Shown: positions 15,693-25,261 of the stretch, piece after piece
Layout of the letters: each line of letters begins with the position of its first letter
Numbering within the stretch: the stretch's first letter is position 1
Source: JAEUQQ01 sp963697285
Lineage (GTDB): Bacteria; Acidobacteriota; Vicinamibacteria; Vicinamibacterales; JAFNAJ01
Assembly (NCBI GenBank): GCA_963697285.1
Contig: CAVONI010000003.1
Location: 62,001-126,000 of the forward strand
Reading direction: 5' to 3'
Length of the DNA: 64,000 nt
Program-made: the position numbers and the translations under genes
Notes under the pieces: generated by a model
What the model was told of the DNA's origin: nothing
Databases searched by the model: none
What the model saw: only the letters and a program-made list of their open reading frames with translations

Positions 15693-18510
15693 CTACCTGC
15701 CGCCTGGCACCTTCGCCTTGAGTTCCTCGGACCAGTGATCGACCAGCGTGATCTCTGTCGCCGGGGCCGGCGGCGGCGCGGGCAGTGGCCGGGACGTCAT
15801 GAAACGTTCGCCGTCGGGAAACACGTCGTAGGCTCGGCCCGCGAGGCTTGGCGTGCGCGGGAAACTCGAACAGCGCCCGGGGAACGCCGACCGACAGCGT
15901 GGGCAGTGATCTGAAGCTCACGCTCATGAGCCACCGCTTCGCGTCCTTGCCTGGCTCGCTCACGTAGAACAGCTCGTCGCCCGTGGGACTCCACGCGGGA
16001 TTCATCCCGCCGGCCGTCGACACGGCGATCCTGGCACCCGCCGCGGGATACGCCTGGAGGTACACTTCGGAGCGCCCCGTTTCGTTCGATGCGTAGAGCA
16101 GCCACTTCCCATCCCGTGAGAGCGCCGCGTTGATCTCGTTGGCCGGCGTGTGGATCAGCGGTTGCAGGACGCCGCCGCGATCGTCCAGTGAGACCACGTC
16201 AATGTCCCGGCTTCCATCGGGTTGGAGCACGTTGACGACAAGTCGCCTGCCATCGGGCGACCACGTGAGCGGAGCCACTGACGCCTCCGCAGCCATCGTC
16301 ACGAGCCTCTCCGGCGGCGCGGTCGAGTCCACCGCCATCCAACCTACCGCGGCCGTTCCTCCGGCCCTCCAGAGGAACGCGATGCCGCGGCCATCCGGCC
16401 TCCACACAGGCCAGAAGATCTCACCCTCTGAGAGGCTGCGGGTTTTCGTTCCCCGCCTGACGTTCACCAGCCACAGGCCGAAGCCATCCCGGTCACGCGA
16501 TGGAACGGCCACCGTTTCGCCATCGGGTGAGAGCGTTGGCGCAATGACGAAGCTCGACGCCTCGGTCGGAATGACGGAGGCATGTCCACCGCGATCGAGT
16601 ACCAAGAGCTCGGAGCGCGCGGGAGGGGGAACGTCACCGTGGAGATAGATCAGCGTGCCTGTGGCCGAGACGGCGAACTGACCGGAACCAGTCACATTCC
16701 ATTCGCTGATCGCTTCGACAGAATGAGCGACCTTCTCGATCAGCCCGTACTCGGCGCCGGCGACGCTCACCTTCGCGAGGTCGAACGCCCTGGCACACAG
16801 CGTGCCTCTCCGCAGGTAGACCAGGTGGCCCGTCGGCACGTACCGTGCGTCGCTGCCGCCCTGCAAGACGATCTTCCTCTCGGCTGTCACGAGCGACTGG
16901 GCGACGATCTGCTCCGAGCCCCACAGCCAGGCCGTGCGTCGCGACGTGAACAGCACCCATCTGCTGCCAGGTAGAACATGAGGCAGGCGATGGCTCACTT
17001 CGTCTGATGCCAGCGTGGTCAACGCGGCGGGCACACCACCGTCGGCAGAGACACGCATCAAGCCACCACGGAGCCGGCTGAACACGATCTGTCCGTCGTC
17101 GCCCCAGCTCATGCCCAGCGGTGGATCCACGGAGTCGAGGTTGCAGATCGGCGTCACCGGGCCGCCTGCAGCGGGCACCTTCATGAGGTTGCCGCCCGAC
17201 CAGAACGCGATCCACCGGCCGTCGGGTGAGAACACGGGCGACTCCGCACCCTCCGTTCCCGGATACGGGACGCAGGTGTCGCTCGCGAGCGCGCGCACGT
17301 AGAGCCGGCTGACATCACCGGTCCGGCCGATGAAAGCGAGGCGCTGCCCGTCCGGTGCGATGGCAATCGCCGTGCGGCTGCCGCCGGTGACCGAGGCCGG
17401 CACGCTCTCGACGCGCTCGGCCGGAGCCACGCGAATCGATGATCTCGTCACGACGGGCACGGCGTGCGACGTGGTCGTCCAGGGTACCCAGCCGGTTGAC
17501 GCGACCGCGCCGATCGCGACCACCGACGCCACCGTCAGCCAGAGCAGCGAGCGCCGCCACGGCCATCGACGCGTGGTCGCGGGAGCGGCGACCGCTGCAC
17601 CTTCCGCGACGCCGCTTGCCGGGGGCACGGCCACGCGCTGCTCGTCGGCGATCCATCGCAGTTCGCGCTTCACGTCGGCCGCAGACTGCCACCGCTCGTC
17701 GGGGTCCTTCGCCAGGCACGTGCGCACGACGTGATCGAGCCCGGGCGGCGTCAACGGCTGCAACGTCGCCAGCGCCGGCGGCTCGGTGTTCATGATCGCG
17801 CCGATGAGACTCGCCTGGCTCTTCCCCTCGAACGCGCGGCGGCCCGCGGCCATCTCGTAGAGCACGCACCCGAGCGCCCAGATGTCTGCGCGCGCGTCGA
17901 CGTCTTTCCCTTCGAGTTGCTCCGGCGCCATGTACGGCATCGTGCCCAGCAGGGTTCCCTCGGCCGTGACGTTCGCGGACTTGGTCGGCACGCTCTCGCC
18001 CCCCACGGGCCTGGCGGGCCGCAACTTGGCCAGGCCGAAGTCGAGGAGCTTCGCGCCCGACTTCGTCAGCATCACGTTGCCCGGCTTGAGATCCCGATGG
18101 ACGATGCCCAGCCGGTGCGCGGCCTCGAGGGCCTCGGCAAGCTGCCTCCCGACGTCGAGGACATCGACGAGCGGCAGTCGCGCGTCGCTCGACGCCGCGT
18201 GGGATCGCCGCGCGAGCCGCGCCGCGAGCGACTCGCCCTCCACCAGTTCCATGACCAGGTAGACGATGTCGCCATCGCGGCCGACGTCGTGCAGCGTGCA
18301 GATGTGTGGGTGATTGAGCTGCGAGATCGCCTTGGCCTCGCGCTCGAACCGTGCCTGTCGATCTGGGTGCTGCCTGACGTCTGGCGAGAGCACCTTGAGC
18401 GCGATCACGCGATCGAGGCGGGTGTCGCGGGCCTTGTAGACCTCGCCCATGCCTCCCGCCCCCAGCAGGGCGAGGATCTCGTAGGGACCGAGGCGTTCGC
18501 CGGGCGTCAT
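15693..18510 (-). CDS. Membrane-anchored Ser/Thr protein kinase with extracytoplasmic PD40 beta-propeller (3' frameshift)
   Basis: Hanks-type kinase at residues 1-270: P-loop LLGAGGMGEVYKARD, VIALKVL, catalytic loop IVHRDLKPGNVML, DFG in LLDFGLAKL and APE as YMAPEQLEGK. A single membrane segment (SLLWLTVASVVAIGAVAST) leads to a PD40/TolB-like propeller with many 'PDG..(I/V)AF' strands. ATG 18510 directly precedes the kinase domain; longer frames upstream run into the 86-bp repeat. At 15848-15849 one extra base breaks the frame. Without it the protein ends AGRAYDVFPDGERFM...ITLVDHWSEELKAKVPGG with a stop at 15693-15695, exactly the family's usual end. With it the frame runs as nonsense to 15571. 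It probably senses an extracellular signal. Confidence 0.9.
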
Positions 18511-18636
18511 GGCCGCCGCCCGTGCGCGAAGACGCGGTTGCAGGACACGTCTGCCCCACATTCCAGCCGGCGCCACGCCCGGCCGCGGATGGCCAGCGCG
18601 ACTGTCGACCAGGGCTGAGTATAGCGCTCGTGCCAC

Positions 18637-18812
18637 CCGCTCGCGTGGCGGATCCGTGCAGGTCGGGCACGTGGGCGTTCCCGATGGAACGTCAGGGCCG
18701 CGCAGGGGCGCGGCCCCTACGGCCGCTCGCGTGGCGGATCCGTGCAGGTCGGGCACGTGGGCGTTCCCGATGGAACGTCAGGGCCGCGCAGGGGCGCGGC
18801 CCCTGCGGCCGC
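18637..18812. repeat. 86-bp tandem duplication (two copies) containing the dispersed GC-rich palindrome
   Basis: Two head-to-tail copies with a period of 86 bases and a single mismatch (A at 18719, G at 18805), in the 440-base gap between the kinase gene and the VWFA gene. Each copy ends in GGGCCGCG..CGCGGCCCC, the dispersed palindrome. A GC-rich region with no gene follows to 18950. Confidence 0.9.
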
Positions 18813-18950
18813 ACGCCGATATCACCGCCGCACGCGCACGAGATCGACACGCAACCCGGCGCTGATGTCGAACGTCTGCGCCGAGGTGTACCCGAGGGCG
18901 GCGGGGTGGATGCGACGTGAGTGACTTCGTGAACTACCGGGCCGGAGTCA

Positions 18951-19898
18951 CTACCCTACGAAGTATCCGCGACGCGCCCTGACCACGCCCTTGCGTGACT
19001 TGAGGCGCACGTCGATCTGGTGCCAGCCCGCGGCCGGCTCGCCCTGCGGCGTGTAGGCGAGCAGGTAGCGCTGGCGGTACTCGTCGAGGATCTGCACGAA
19101 CGTGACGGCGAGCTGGTCGATGCGCTCCGCGGGAACGACGCGGCCGCCGCCCACGCTTGCGATCAGGTCGAGCACGGGACCGTGATGCAGCCACAGGTCG
19201 GTGTCGGGCCGCACGGGGCGGCGGTGGCGCGTGATGTCGGATCTCGCAGACGAAGACGGCTGCGAACCCACCGAGACGACATACGCAGACACGTCGGCGG
19301 CCTCGAGCACGCCCAGCATGTCTGACGGCCGCGTCCAGCTCATCGTGTCGCGCCCGTCGCTGAAGACCAGCAGGAGCGCACGCGACGGCTCACCTTCTCG
19401 CAGGAGCAGCGAGGTGAGCACGGCGTCGTACAACGATGTCGCGCCCCCTGCCCGCAACTCGGGCAATCGCTGCCGCACCGTGTCGAAGTCACCGGTGCGC
19501 TCGGCGAGCAGCGACAGGCCGTGGCCGAAGCCGAGGAACGTGACGCGGTCACGCGGCCCGAGCGCCGCGAGCACGGCGCTCGCCGCATCCACGAGTGCCA
19601 CGAGCCGCGGGCCGGCGACGCTCTGGCTCGTGTCGACCGCGAGGTAGACGTCGAGCGGCAGGGTCCCGGCGGGCACCAACTGCACGTCCTGGGGCACGCC
19701 GTTGTCGCGAACGTCGAAGTCGCCTGCGCGAAGTCCCGCGACCGGTCGCCGATCGTCGGTCACGAGCACATCGACGCGCACCATCGCGACGTCGCTGCGA
19801 AACACCTGCTGGGCATCGCCGCGGACCTCGTCGCGGCCGGCGGGTGAGGCCAGGGCGATCGCGATTGCCACGCCGCCGAAGACGCGGGTGGCACTCAT
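18951..19898 (-). CDS. Secreted VWFA-domain protein (acidobacterial VWFA-related family)
   Basis: 315 residues. An N-terminal export signal (VFGGVAIAIALASPAG) is followed by a short beta domain of the TIGR03436 type (VRVDVLVTDDRRPVAGLRA, DFDVRDNGVPQDV). A von Willebrand A fold comes next, with the metal-site start DVYLAVDTSQS (D-x-S-x-S as DTSQS) and the later Asp in LLVFSDGRD. It ends in RYLLAYTPQG and GYFVG, as family members do. These proteins are abundant in Acidobacteria and their role is unknown; metal-dependent binding is presumed. The ATG overlaps the stop of the upstream TPR gene as ATGA, so the two are one operon. Confidence 0.88.
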   Translation of the reverse strand: MSATRVFGGVAIAIALASPAGRDEVRGDAQQVFRSDVAMVRVDVLVTDDRRPVAGLRAGDFDVRDNGVPQDVQLVPAGTLPLDVYLAVDTSQSVAGPRLVALVDAASAVLAALGPRDRVTFLGFGHGLSLLAERTGDFDTVRQRLPELRAGGATSLYDAVLTSLLLREGEPSRALLLVFSDGRDTMSWTRPSDMLGVLEAADVSAYVVSVGSQPSSSARSDITRHRRPVRPDTDLWLHHGPVLDLIASVGGGRVVPAERIDQLAVTFVQILDEYRQRYLLAYTPQGEPAAGWHQIDVRLKSRKGVVRARRGYFVG

Positions 19899-21096
19899 TG
19901 CCGCGCCGTCTCGCGCAGCTGGCGCAGCCACTCCGCAAGTGAAGTCGCGTAGCCGAGATCGTAGTTCCACCACGGGTCGTCGGCACGTCGCGCAGCTGCG
20001 TCCAGCGCGTCGCGCGTCACGGCGCGTGCGTCGAGACGGCGTCCCTGGCGGAACAGCACGTGGGCGAGTCCCACTGCCGCCGACTGCGCGCTCGGCGAGG
20101 CGTCCAGCGCGCGCCGATACTCCCGGGTCGCATCGTCGAGCCGCTGCGCGTCCTCGTGCGCCCTGGCGATGAACAGCGATGACAGGTACTCGATGCGCGC
20201 CGACGCCTGCCCGGCCCGGGCGCGCTCCAGGAGCGGCAGGCCTTGCGCAGCCGAGCCAGACAGCACGAGTGCCCGACCCAGGCGGAGTTGCGCTTCACGG
20301 TGGTCGGGCGCGACCTCCAGTGCCCGTCTGTAGGTCCTCGTGGCGACTGACATGAATGCGCGCCACCGGGTCAGCCGGCGGGCGGTGAGCACGTCGCGGT
20401 CGTCGCGCGTCTGCTGGGTGAGTTCACGTCTGACGTCGCTCGCGAACCTCGGGTCCAGTGCCGCGTTCGTCCCTGCCGACTGCCGCGTATCGCGCACGGT
20501 TCCCGCCCCGCGGGCCAGCGTCGATGCCGTCACCTCCGCCAGCATCCCTCGGGCGACGATCACCTCGGCATCCTCGCCCAGGCGATCGGCAGCAGCATCG
20601 ATGGCGCGCGCAATGTTGGCCTCGAGCATCTGCGACTGGTGGAACGCGATGGTGGCCAGCAGCCACGTTCGCGAGAACGGGCCCGGCACGGTTGCCAGCC
20701 ACGAGTGCGCAACACCCAGGTGATCGAGAGCGGCCTGCCGGTACTCCTCGCGCCACAGCCAGAGGGCGGCTTCGGTGTGCAGCATGATGCCGGCTTCCAG
20801 GAGCTGCCACTGTGACAGGCGGTCAGCCGCCCTGACCAGCACGCCGTGACCGGGCGGTCCGCCGCGCAACAGCGACCACGACCGCGTGCCCGCACGCCAG
20901 CCCGACACCATGGTATCGACCGCCGCATCGGCGTCGCCGCTTCGGTAGTCACTCACCAGTTGCAGGAGGATCGGATCGAGCGCCTCCACCTGCGCCGGCG
21001 ACTGCGCTGCGCCTGCGCCTGCGCCTGCAGGGACGGCGTGTGACACGGCGCTGGCGCGACGAGCACGCACGCCGCGACCAGGCCGCACGCAGTCAT
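19895..21096 (-). CDS. Exported TPR-repeat protein; signal peptide and mature part in different frames
   Basis: About 400 residues of helix-turn-helix TPR character. Clear repeat motifs are in the last third, e.g. ALEVAPDHREAQLRLGRAL, IEYLSSLFIARAHEDAQRLDDATREYRRAL and QSAAVGLAHVLFRQGRRLDAR. The long frame (from 21088) begins with Arg-rich nonsense. A good signal peptide, TACGLVAACVLVAPAP, starts at ATG 21096 in the neighbouring frame. The two meet in a short (GCGCAG)n run near 21002-21020, where one missing G would join SLQAQAQAQ to AQSPAQVEALDP. I therefore give the gene as 21096 to 19895 with one frameshift. It is first in an operon with the VWFA gene (ATGA overlap) and probably forms a periplasmic complex with that product. 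Confidence 0.72.
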
Positions 21097-21435
21097 GCGT
21101 GCGTGGCGCGGAGATCGCGTGGGCGCGACAGGCATCCCCGGTGAACGGCGGTTCCTGTCGCGCACGCGTGGATTATCAGCCACTGGTGCCGCCCGCTCAA
21201 GCGCCAGCTGCGCGACTGGCGAGTGACCCGCCGTGCGTCCACTCGCCTGCCGCCCCGACGGCGATCCCGTGGGCGCGCGGGCGCCGTCGCGCCAGGAGTA
21301 ACTATCACCGGAAGGCTGGGTCGTCGCGCTATTGATCGGGTCACCGGGTCCTGGCGGCCGTCCGGGCCACGCGTGTATGACCTGTGGCATAGTCGATCCC
21401 GCGTGCGGCACGGCCCCCATGCACGCGGAGATCAC
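21097..21435. other. Divergent intergenic region
   Basis: 339 bases between the minus-strand TPR gene and aceK. I see no gene. It should contain both promoters. The aceK Shine-Dalgarno is GGAG at 21427-21430. Overlapping frames here are arginine-rich shadows. Confidence 0.55.
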
Positions 21436-23184
21436 ATGACGAGCGTCGGGCTCCCGTCCGGCTCCGGCAGGGCATCGCATGCGGCCGCGCGCGGGGCGGC
21501 CATCATCGAGGACGCGTTCCTCGCCTACAACAAGGAGTTCCAGCGCTTCACGCTGCAGGCCCGCCTGCGGTTCGAGGCGCGCGACTGGCAGGGCGCGCTG
21601 CAGGATGCCGCCGACCGGCTCGACGTCTACGCGACGCTCGTCGGCCAGACCGTCGCCCACCTGCACGACCTGCTCGACGAGCACGCGCGCGACAAGGATA
21701 CGTGGCGCGCGATGAAGGCCGACTACCTGGCGCTGGTCGGCGAGCGCACCGACTCGGAACTCGCCGAGACGTTCTTCAACTCGATCACGCGGCGCATCTT
21801 CACGACGGTCGGCGTCGATTCCGATCTCGAGTTCGACGCGGCGGTGAGCGGCCTGCCCGACCCCGACGCGGCCGCCGGCGACGTCTGCGAAGACTTCCCG
21901 TGCGCGCCGTCGCTGCGCGATGCGGTGACGCGGCTGTTCAGGCGCCACGAGTTCAGCGTGGGGTACGAAGACCTGCAGGGCGATGCCGCGCGCATCGCCG
22001 GCGCGATCGAGGCGCACTGCGCGGGCGCGCGCATCCTCGGCCTGCAGGTGATCCGCGCGGTGTTCTTCCGCAACAAGGCGGCGTACCTCGTCGGGCGCGT
22101 GCGCACGGCGACCGGCGACCATCCGCTCGCCATCGCGCTGCTGAACCGCACGGGACGTATCGGCGCCGACGCGGTCGTGCTCACCGAAGACGAGGTCAGC
22201 GTCGTCTTCAGCTTCACGCGCTCGTACTTCTTCGTCGACGCGACGCGGCCCGCGGCGTTCGTCTCGGTCCTGCGCGCGATCATGCCGCGCAAGCCCGCGT
22301 CTGAGCTCTACACGGCCATCGGCCACAACAAGCACGGCAAGACGGTCTTCTACCGCAGCCTGCTCAGGCACCTCGCCGAGACCGACGAGGCGTTCGACGT
22401 CGCGCCGGGCGCGAAAGGCATGGTGATGATCGTCTTCACGCTGCCGTCGTTCGACGCGGTGTTCAAGATCATCCGCGATCGCTTCGCGGCGCCGAAGACG
22501 ACGACGCGCGAGGACGTGTTGGGGCGCTACCGGCTGGTGTTCAGGCACGACCGCGCCGGGCGGCTGGTCGACGCGCAGGAATTCGAGCACCTCCGGTTCG
22601 ATCGCCGGCGCTTTTCTGCCGCCTTGCTCGACGAGCTGGCGCACGAGGCCACCGGCACGGTCACCATCACCGACGACAGCGTCGTCATCGGGCACGTGTA
22701 CACCGAGCGCAAGATGGTGCCCCTCGACCTGTTCCTCGCGCAGGCCGATCGCGAGGCGGGGCAGACGGCCATCCTCGACTTCGGGCAGGCGCTCCGCGAT
22801 CTCGCGGCGACGAACATCTTCCCCGGCGACCTGCTCCTCAAGAACTTCGGCGTGACGCGGCACCAGCGCCTGGTCTTCTACGACTACGACGAGCTGTGCC
22901 TGCTGTCGGACTGCCAGTTCCGCGCGCTGCCCGCGTCGCGGTCAGACGAGGACGAACTGTCGGCCGAGCCGTGGTTCCACGTCGGGCCCAACGACATCTT
23001 CCCCGAGGAGTTCCTGCCGTTCCTCGGCTTGTCACCCGATCTGAAGGAGACGTTCCTGGCAGCGCACGGCGAGATCCTCACCCCGGCGTTCTGGCAGGCA
23101 CACCAGGCGCAGCACCGCGCGGGCGTGGTGTCTGACCTCGTGCCGTACGCGCCATCGAGACGTCTGCGGCACGAACACGCGTGA
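21436..23184 (+). CDS. aceK: Isocitrate dehydrogenase kinase/phosphatase AceK
   Basis: Bifunctional enzyme that phosphorylates and dephosphorylates isocitrate dehydrogenase, directing isocitrate into the glyoxylate shunt. At 582 residues it is the normal length. It shows the regulatory N-terminal domain (EDAFLAYNKEFQRFT, MKADYLALVGERTDSELAETFFNSI), the family stretch ELYTAIGHNKHGKT, the ATP loop APGAKGMVMIVFTLPS, FDAVFKIIRDRFAAPK, and the catalytic region NIFPGDLLLKNFGVTRH with YDYDELCLL. ATG 21436 has GGAG nearby and gives the standard N-terminus. No aceA, aceB or icd is adjacent, so regulation of the shunt is scattered in this genome. Confidence 0.96.
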   Translation: MTSVGLPSGSGRASHAAARGAAIIEDAFLAYNKEFQRFTLQARLRFEARDWQGALQDAADRLDVYATLVGQTVAHLHDLLDEHARDKDTWRAMKADYLALVGERTDSELAETFFNSITRRIFTTVGVDSDLEFDAAVSGLPDPDAAAGDVCEDFPCAPSLRDAVTRLFRRHEFSVGYEDLQGDAARIAGAIEAHCAGARILGLQVIRAVFFRNKAAYLVGRVRTATGDHPLAIALLNRTGRIGADAVVLTEDEVSVVFSFTRSYFFVDATRPAAFVSVLRAIMPRKPASELYTAIGHNKHGKTVFYRSLLRHLAETDEAFDVAPGAKGMVMIVFTLPSFDAVFKIIRDRFAAPKTTTREDVLGRYRLVFRHDRAGRLVDAQEFEHLRFDRRRFSAALLDELAHEATGTVTITDDSVVIGHVYTERKMVPLDLFLAQADREAGQTAILDFGQALRDLAATNIFPGDLLLKNFGVTRHQRLVFYDYDELCLLSDCQFRALPASRSDEDELSAEPWFHVGPNDIFPEEFLPFLGLSPDLKETFLAAHGEILTPAFWQAHQAQHRAGVVSDLVPYAPSRRLRHEHA

Positions 23185-23185
23185 G

Positions 23186-23290
23186 GGGCACGGGCCGCGC
23201 GAGGGCGCGGGGGCGCGCGGAGGCGCGGGGCCATACGGCATCGGGGCGCGCGGGGGGGGGCGGGCCGCGCGGGGGCGCGGCCCCTACACC
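23186..23290. repeat. GC-rich dispersed palindrome cluster after aceK
   Basis: Degenerate copies of GGGCCGCG..GGCGCGG separated by G-rich runs. The last copy, GGGCCGCGCGGGGGCGCGG followed by CCCCTAC, is the intact dispersed element in reverse orientation. It fills the gap between the convergent aceK and cupin genes and may act as a bidirectional terminator. Confidence 0.7.
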
Positions 23291-23302
23291 TGGGCCGGCG
23301 GT

Positions 23303-23902
23303 TCACACAATCGGCAGGGGTGGGCCCAACAGCGTCATCCCGTGAGCCTCGAAGAACTGCTCGGCCTCCTGCTGCGACAGCGTCGCCGTGCGCGTGGCGT
23401 TCTCGCGGAAGAACGCCTCGACCAGCCCGGCGGGCTGCACCAGGAAGAGGACGCGGCCGGTCGCGGCGCCCCGGTGCGACCACGTGTGTGGAACGCCGCG
23501 CGGAATGAACACGCTGTCGCCGGCGTGCACATCGTGCATCGTCTCGCCGAGCTTGAAGACGAACTCCCCCTCGATCACGAAGAACCACTCGTCCTGGGCG
23601 TGGTGCACGTGGTAGCTGGGGCCGCCCTTCCCGTTCGTCAGGCTCTCCCACACCGCGAGCGCACCGCCGGTGTCGTTCGACGACAGCTTCAGGTCAACCG
23701 GATCGCGTCCCCTGAGCCGGTGCGTCTCGCCGTACCGGCCCTTGCCGGCGCGAACGATCGGAGGCGTCGAGGCCGTGGGCCTGGCAGCGGGCGCCGCCTG
23801 GGCGGGCACGGCGTTCGAGGCAGCCGACGACGAGGCGAGCGGCGCGGCAAGGATGGCTGCCGGCATGGCGGCAGCGGCGTGGAGCAAGCGGCGTCGGTGC
23901 AT
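23303..23902 (-). CDS. Exported cupin-domain protein
   Basis: 199 residues. The N-terminus has basic residues then an Ala-rich hydrophobic core (MHRRRLLHAAAAMPAAILAAP), consistent with Sec or twin-arginine-like export. The cupin core (residues 60-165) has motif 1 as SYHVHHAQDEWFFVIEGEF and motif 2 as GDSVFIPRGVPHTW, giving the usual two His plus Glu (and a later His) metal ligands. Substrate unknown; such single cupins include dioxygenases and sugar-binding proteins. Start at ATG 23902 gives the signal peptide; the frame continues upstream without signal-like sequence. It is divergent from the hemerythrin-like gene, and the tandem ACTCCGGGAGT sites lie between them. Confidence 0.85.
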   Translation of the reverse strand: MHRRRLLHAAAAMPAAILAAPLASSSAASNAVPAQAAPAARPTASTPPIVRAGKGRYGETHRLRGRDPVDLKLSSNDTGGALAVWESLTNGKGGPSYHVHHAQDEWFFVIEGEFVFKLGETMHDVHAGDSVFIPRGVPHTWSHRGAATGRVLFLVQPAGLVEAFFRENATRTATLSQQEAEQFFEAHGMTLLGPPLPIV

Positions 23903-23996
23903 TGAGGCGGACTCCTGGACCAGTGACACGTGCGATACCCTCGTGCGTGAAGACCGGGAAGATACACGATGCGCGTGGAGCTCGTCCATGGACGGG

Positions 23997-24047
23997 CAAA
24001 TGACTCCGGAGTTGTTTCGCGCGAGGAATTGACTCCGGGAGTCGTTT
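23997..24047. promoter_or_regulatory. Tandem palindromic sites (candidate operator)
   Basis: Two direct copies, 29 bases apart, of AAWTGACTCCGGGAGTYGTTT with a palindromic core (ACTCCGGAGT and ACTCCGGGAGT). They lie between the divergent cupin and hemerythrin-like genes. A second locus with the same two-site layout occurs at 52213-52265. This suggests a dimeric repressor's operator; the regulator is unknown. Confidence 0.5.
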
Positions 24048-24125
24048 ACGGCTCAGCCTGCGAATGGCGTCGGATGATCGACAATGTCGGAGACTCCACC
24101 CCCCTGGGAATTGTCGAGGTGTCAC

Positions 24126-24707
24126 ATGCCACACGCATCGTCATCTGGACACGTCGTTGTCCTGCTCACCATCCTCGCGTGCGGCGCGGGTACAGCCGCG
24201 GCCGCGCCGGGAACTTCGCCTGCGGCCGCGCCACCGCCCGCACCAGTCGCACTCGCGATTCCGAAGGCTGTCCAGGTCGAACACGAAGCCATTCACTCGG
24301 CGCTCGTCGAGGCGACGAAGGCGCCCGGCGACGTCGGCGCGGCCGCACGGGCGCTTGCCGAGGTACTGCATCCGCACTTCGTGCGCGAGGAGCAGGTTGC
24401 GCTGCCGCCGCTTGGCCTCCTTGCGCCGCTGGCTGCCGGCACCGCGCTGCCGGGCACAGTTTCGACCGAGGCACTGGCCATGACCGATGCGCTGAGGTCG
24501 GAGCTGCCGCGCATGCTCGACGAGCACACGAAGATCCGCGCGGCCGTCGAGACGCTTCGTGCCGCGGCGCGCGCCGGCAAGGCGACGAAGCAGGAGCAAC
24601 TCGCCGAGGAACTCGCGCTGCACGCGCAGACCGAAGAGGACGTGCTCTACCCGGCCGCCGTGCTCGTGGGAGACATCATCCGCGCCCGGGCGAAGGGCAC
24701 GCCGTAG
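24126..24707 (+). CDS. Exported hemerythrin-like (HHE) domain protein
   Basis: 193 residues. The signal peptide is GHVVVLLTILACGAGTAAAA, followed by a Pro/Ala linker and a four-helix hemerythrin-type bundle. The iron-ligand pattern is visible as VEHEAIHSAL, LHPHFVREEQ, LDEHTKIRAAVETL and LALHAQTEEDVLYP, that is H..., H...E, H and H...E. Such domains bind a di-iron centre and sense or carry O2 or NO. Export to the periplasm is less usual than cytosolic forms. GAGG lies 6 bases before ATG 24126. The upstream region carries the tandem palindromic sites. Confidence 0.83.
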   Translation: MPHASSSGHVVVLLTILACGAGTAAAAPGTSPAAAPPPAPVALAIPKAVQVEHEAIHSALVEATKAPGDVGAAARALAEVLHPHFVREEQVALPPLGLLAPLAAGTALPGTVSTEALAMTDALRSELPRMLDEHTKIRAAVETLRAAARAGKATKQEQLAEELALHAQTEEDVLYPAAVLVGDIIRARAKGTP

Positions 24708-24732
24708 GGCGTCACGCGCCGCACGGGGCCAC

Positions 24733-24754
24733 GGGCCGCGCGGGGACGCGGCCC
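24733..24754 (+). terminator. GC hairpin after the hemerythrin-like gene
   Basis: GGGCCGCG, 6-base loop, CGCGGCCC; a perfect 8-bp stem 25 bases after the stop. It is a copy of the dispersed GC-rich element without a T run. Confidence 0.45.
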
Positions 24755-24935
24755 CGATCTTGACCCGCATCGGCCGGCGGACCTAGACTTCGCCGCTGTC
24801 AACACATGTGAAGTGAGTGTCTGCGGAGCGCCGCCAGCGCCGGCGTTCGCGCGGGCGAGGTGTCGGTCGGCGCCGTCACCGCCCGTCAGCACCAGCGCGT
24901 CCCGTTTTGGTCCACGCTCGAAGGGAGGCCACATC

Positions 24936-25223
24936 ATGGTGATCGTCCGCAACTGCTTCGTCGCCAGGCCCGGAAGCGCGAGCAAGCTCGCTGCCCAGTT
25001 GAAGGAGGCGGCCGGCGTAGCCCCGGGACTCAAGGGTTACCGCGTGCTGACCGATCTGACCGGGGATTTCAACCGGGTGATCCTGGAATACGAGGCCGAG
25101 AACGTCGGCGAGTTCGAAGACCGGATGCGGGACTACGCCACGAACCAGGCCTTCCGCGAGAAGATGAAGGGCTACACGGATCTGTACGTCACCGGGTCCA
25201 GAGAAATCCTGCAGGTCATGTGA
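24936..25223 (+). CDS. Small dimeric alpha/beta-barrel-like (NIPSNAP/ABM-type) protein
   Basis: 95 residues. The layout is strand-helix-strand-strand-helix: VIVRNCFVARPGSASKLAAQL, then GYRVLTDLTGDFNRVILEYEAE, a helix NVGEFEDRMRDYATNQAFREKM and a final YTDLYVTGSREIL. The pattern matches small stress-responsive or NIPSNAP-like dimeric barrels, a structural guess only. AGGGAGG lies 7 bases before the ATG. Its stop (TGA 25221) overlaps a possible GTG start of the sensor kinase, so both may be in one transcript. Confidence 0.72.
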   Translation: MVIVRNCFVARPGSASKLAAQLKEAAGVAPGLKGYRVLTDLTGDFNRVILEYEAENVGEFEDRMRDYATNQAFREKMKGYTDLYVTGSREILQVM

Positions 25224-25261
25224 TCGCTGCGCCTGGTCTCGGAAGCGAATACGATGACCTG

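Noticed and set aside
18637..18812. Possible CRISPR-like repeat
   Set aside because: Two abutting 86-base copies without spacers, so a tandem duplication, not an array. No CRISPR array was seen in the window.
20953..22863. Long minus-strand open frame (636 codons) opposite aceK
   Set aside because: Arg/Glu/Val-rich shadow of aceK codons on the opposite strand; aceK itself is unmistakable. Only its last 48 codons (the TPR signal peptide) are meaningful.
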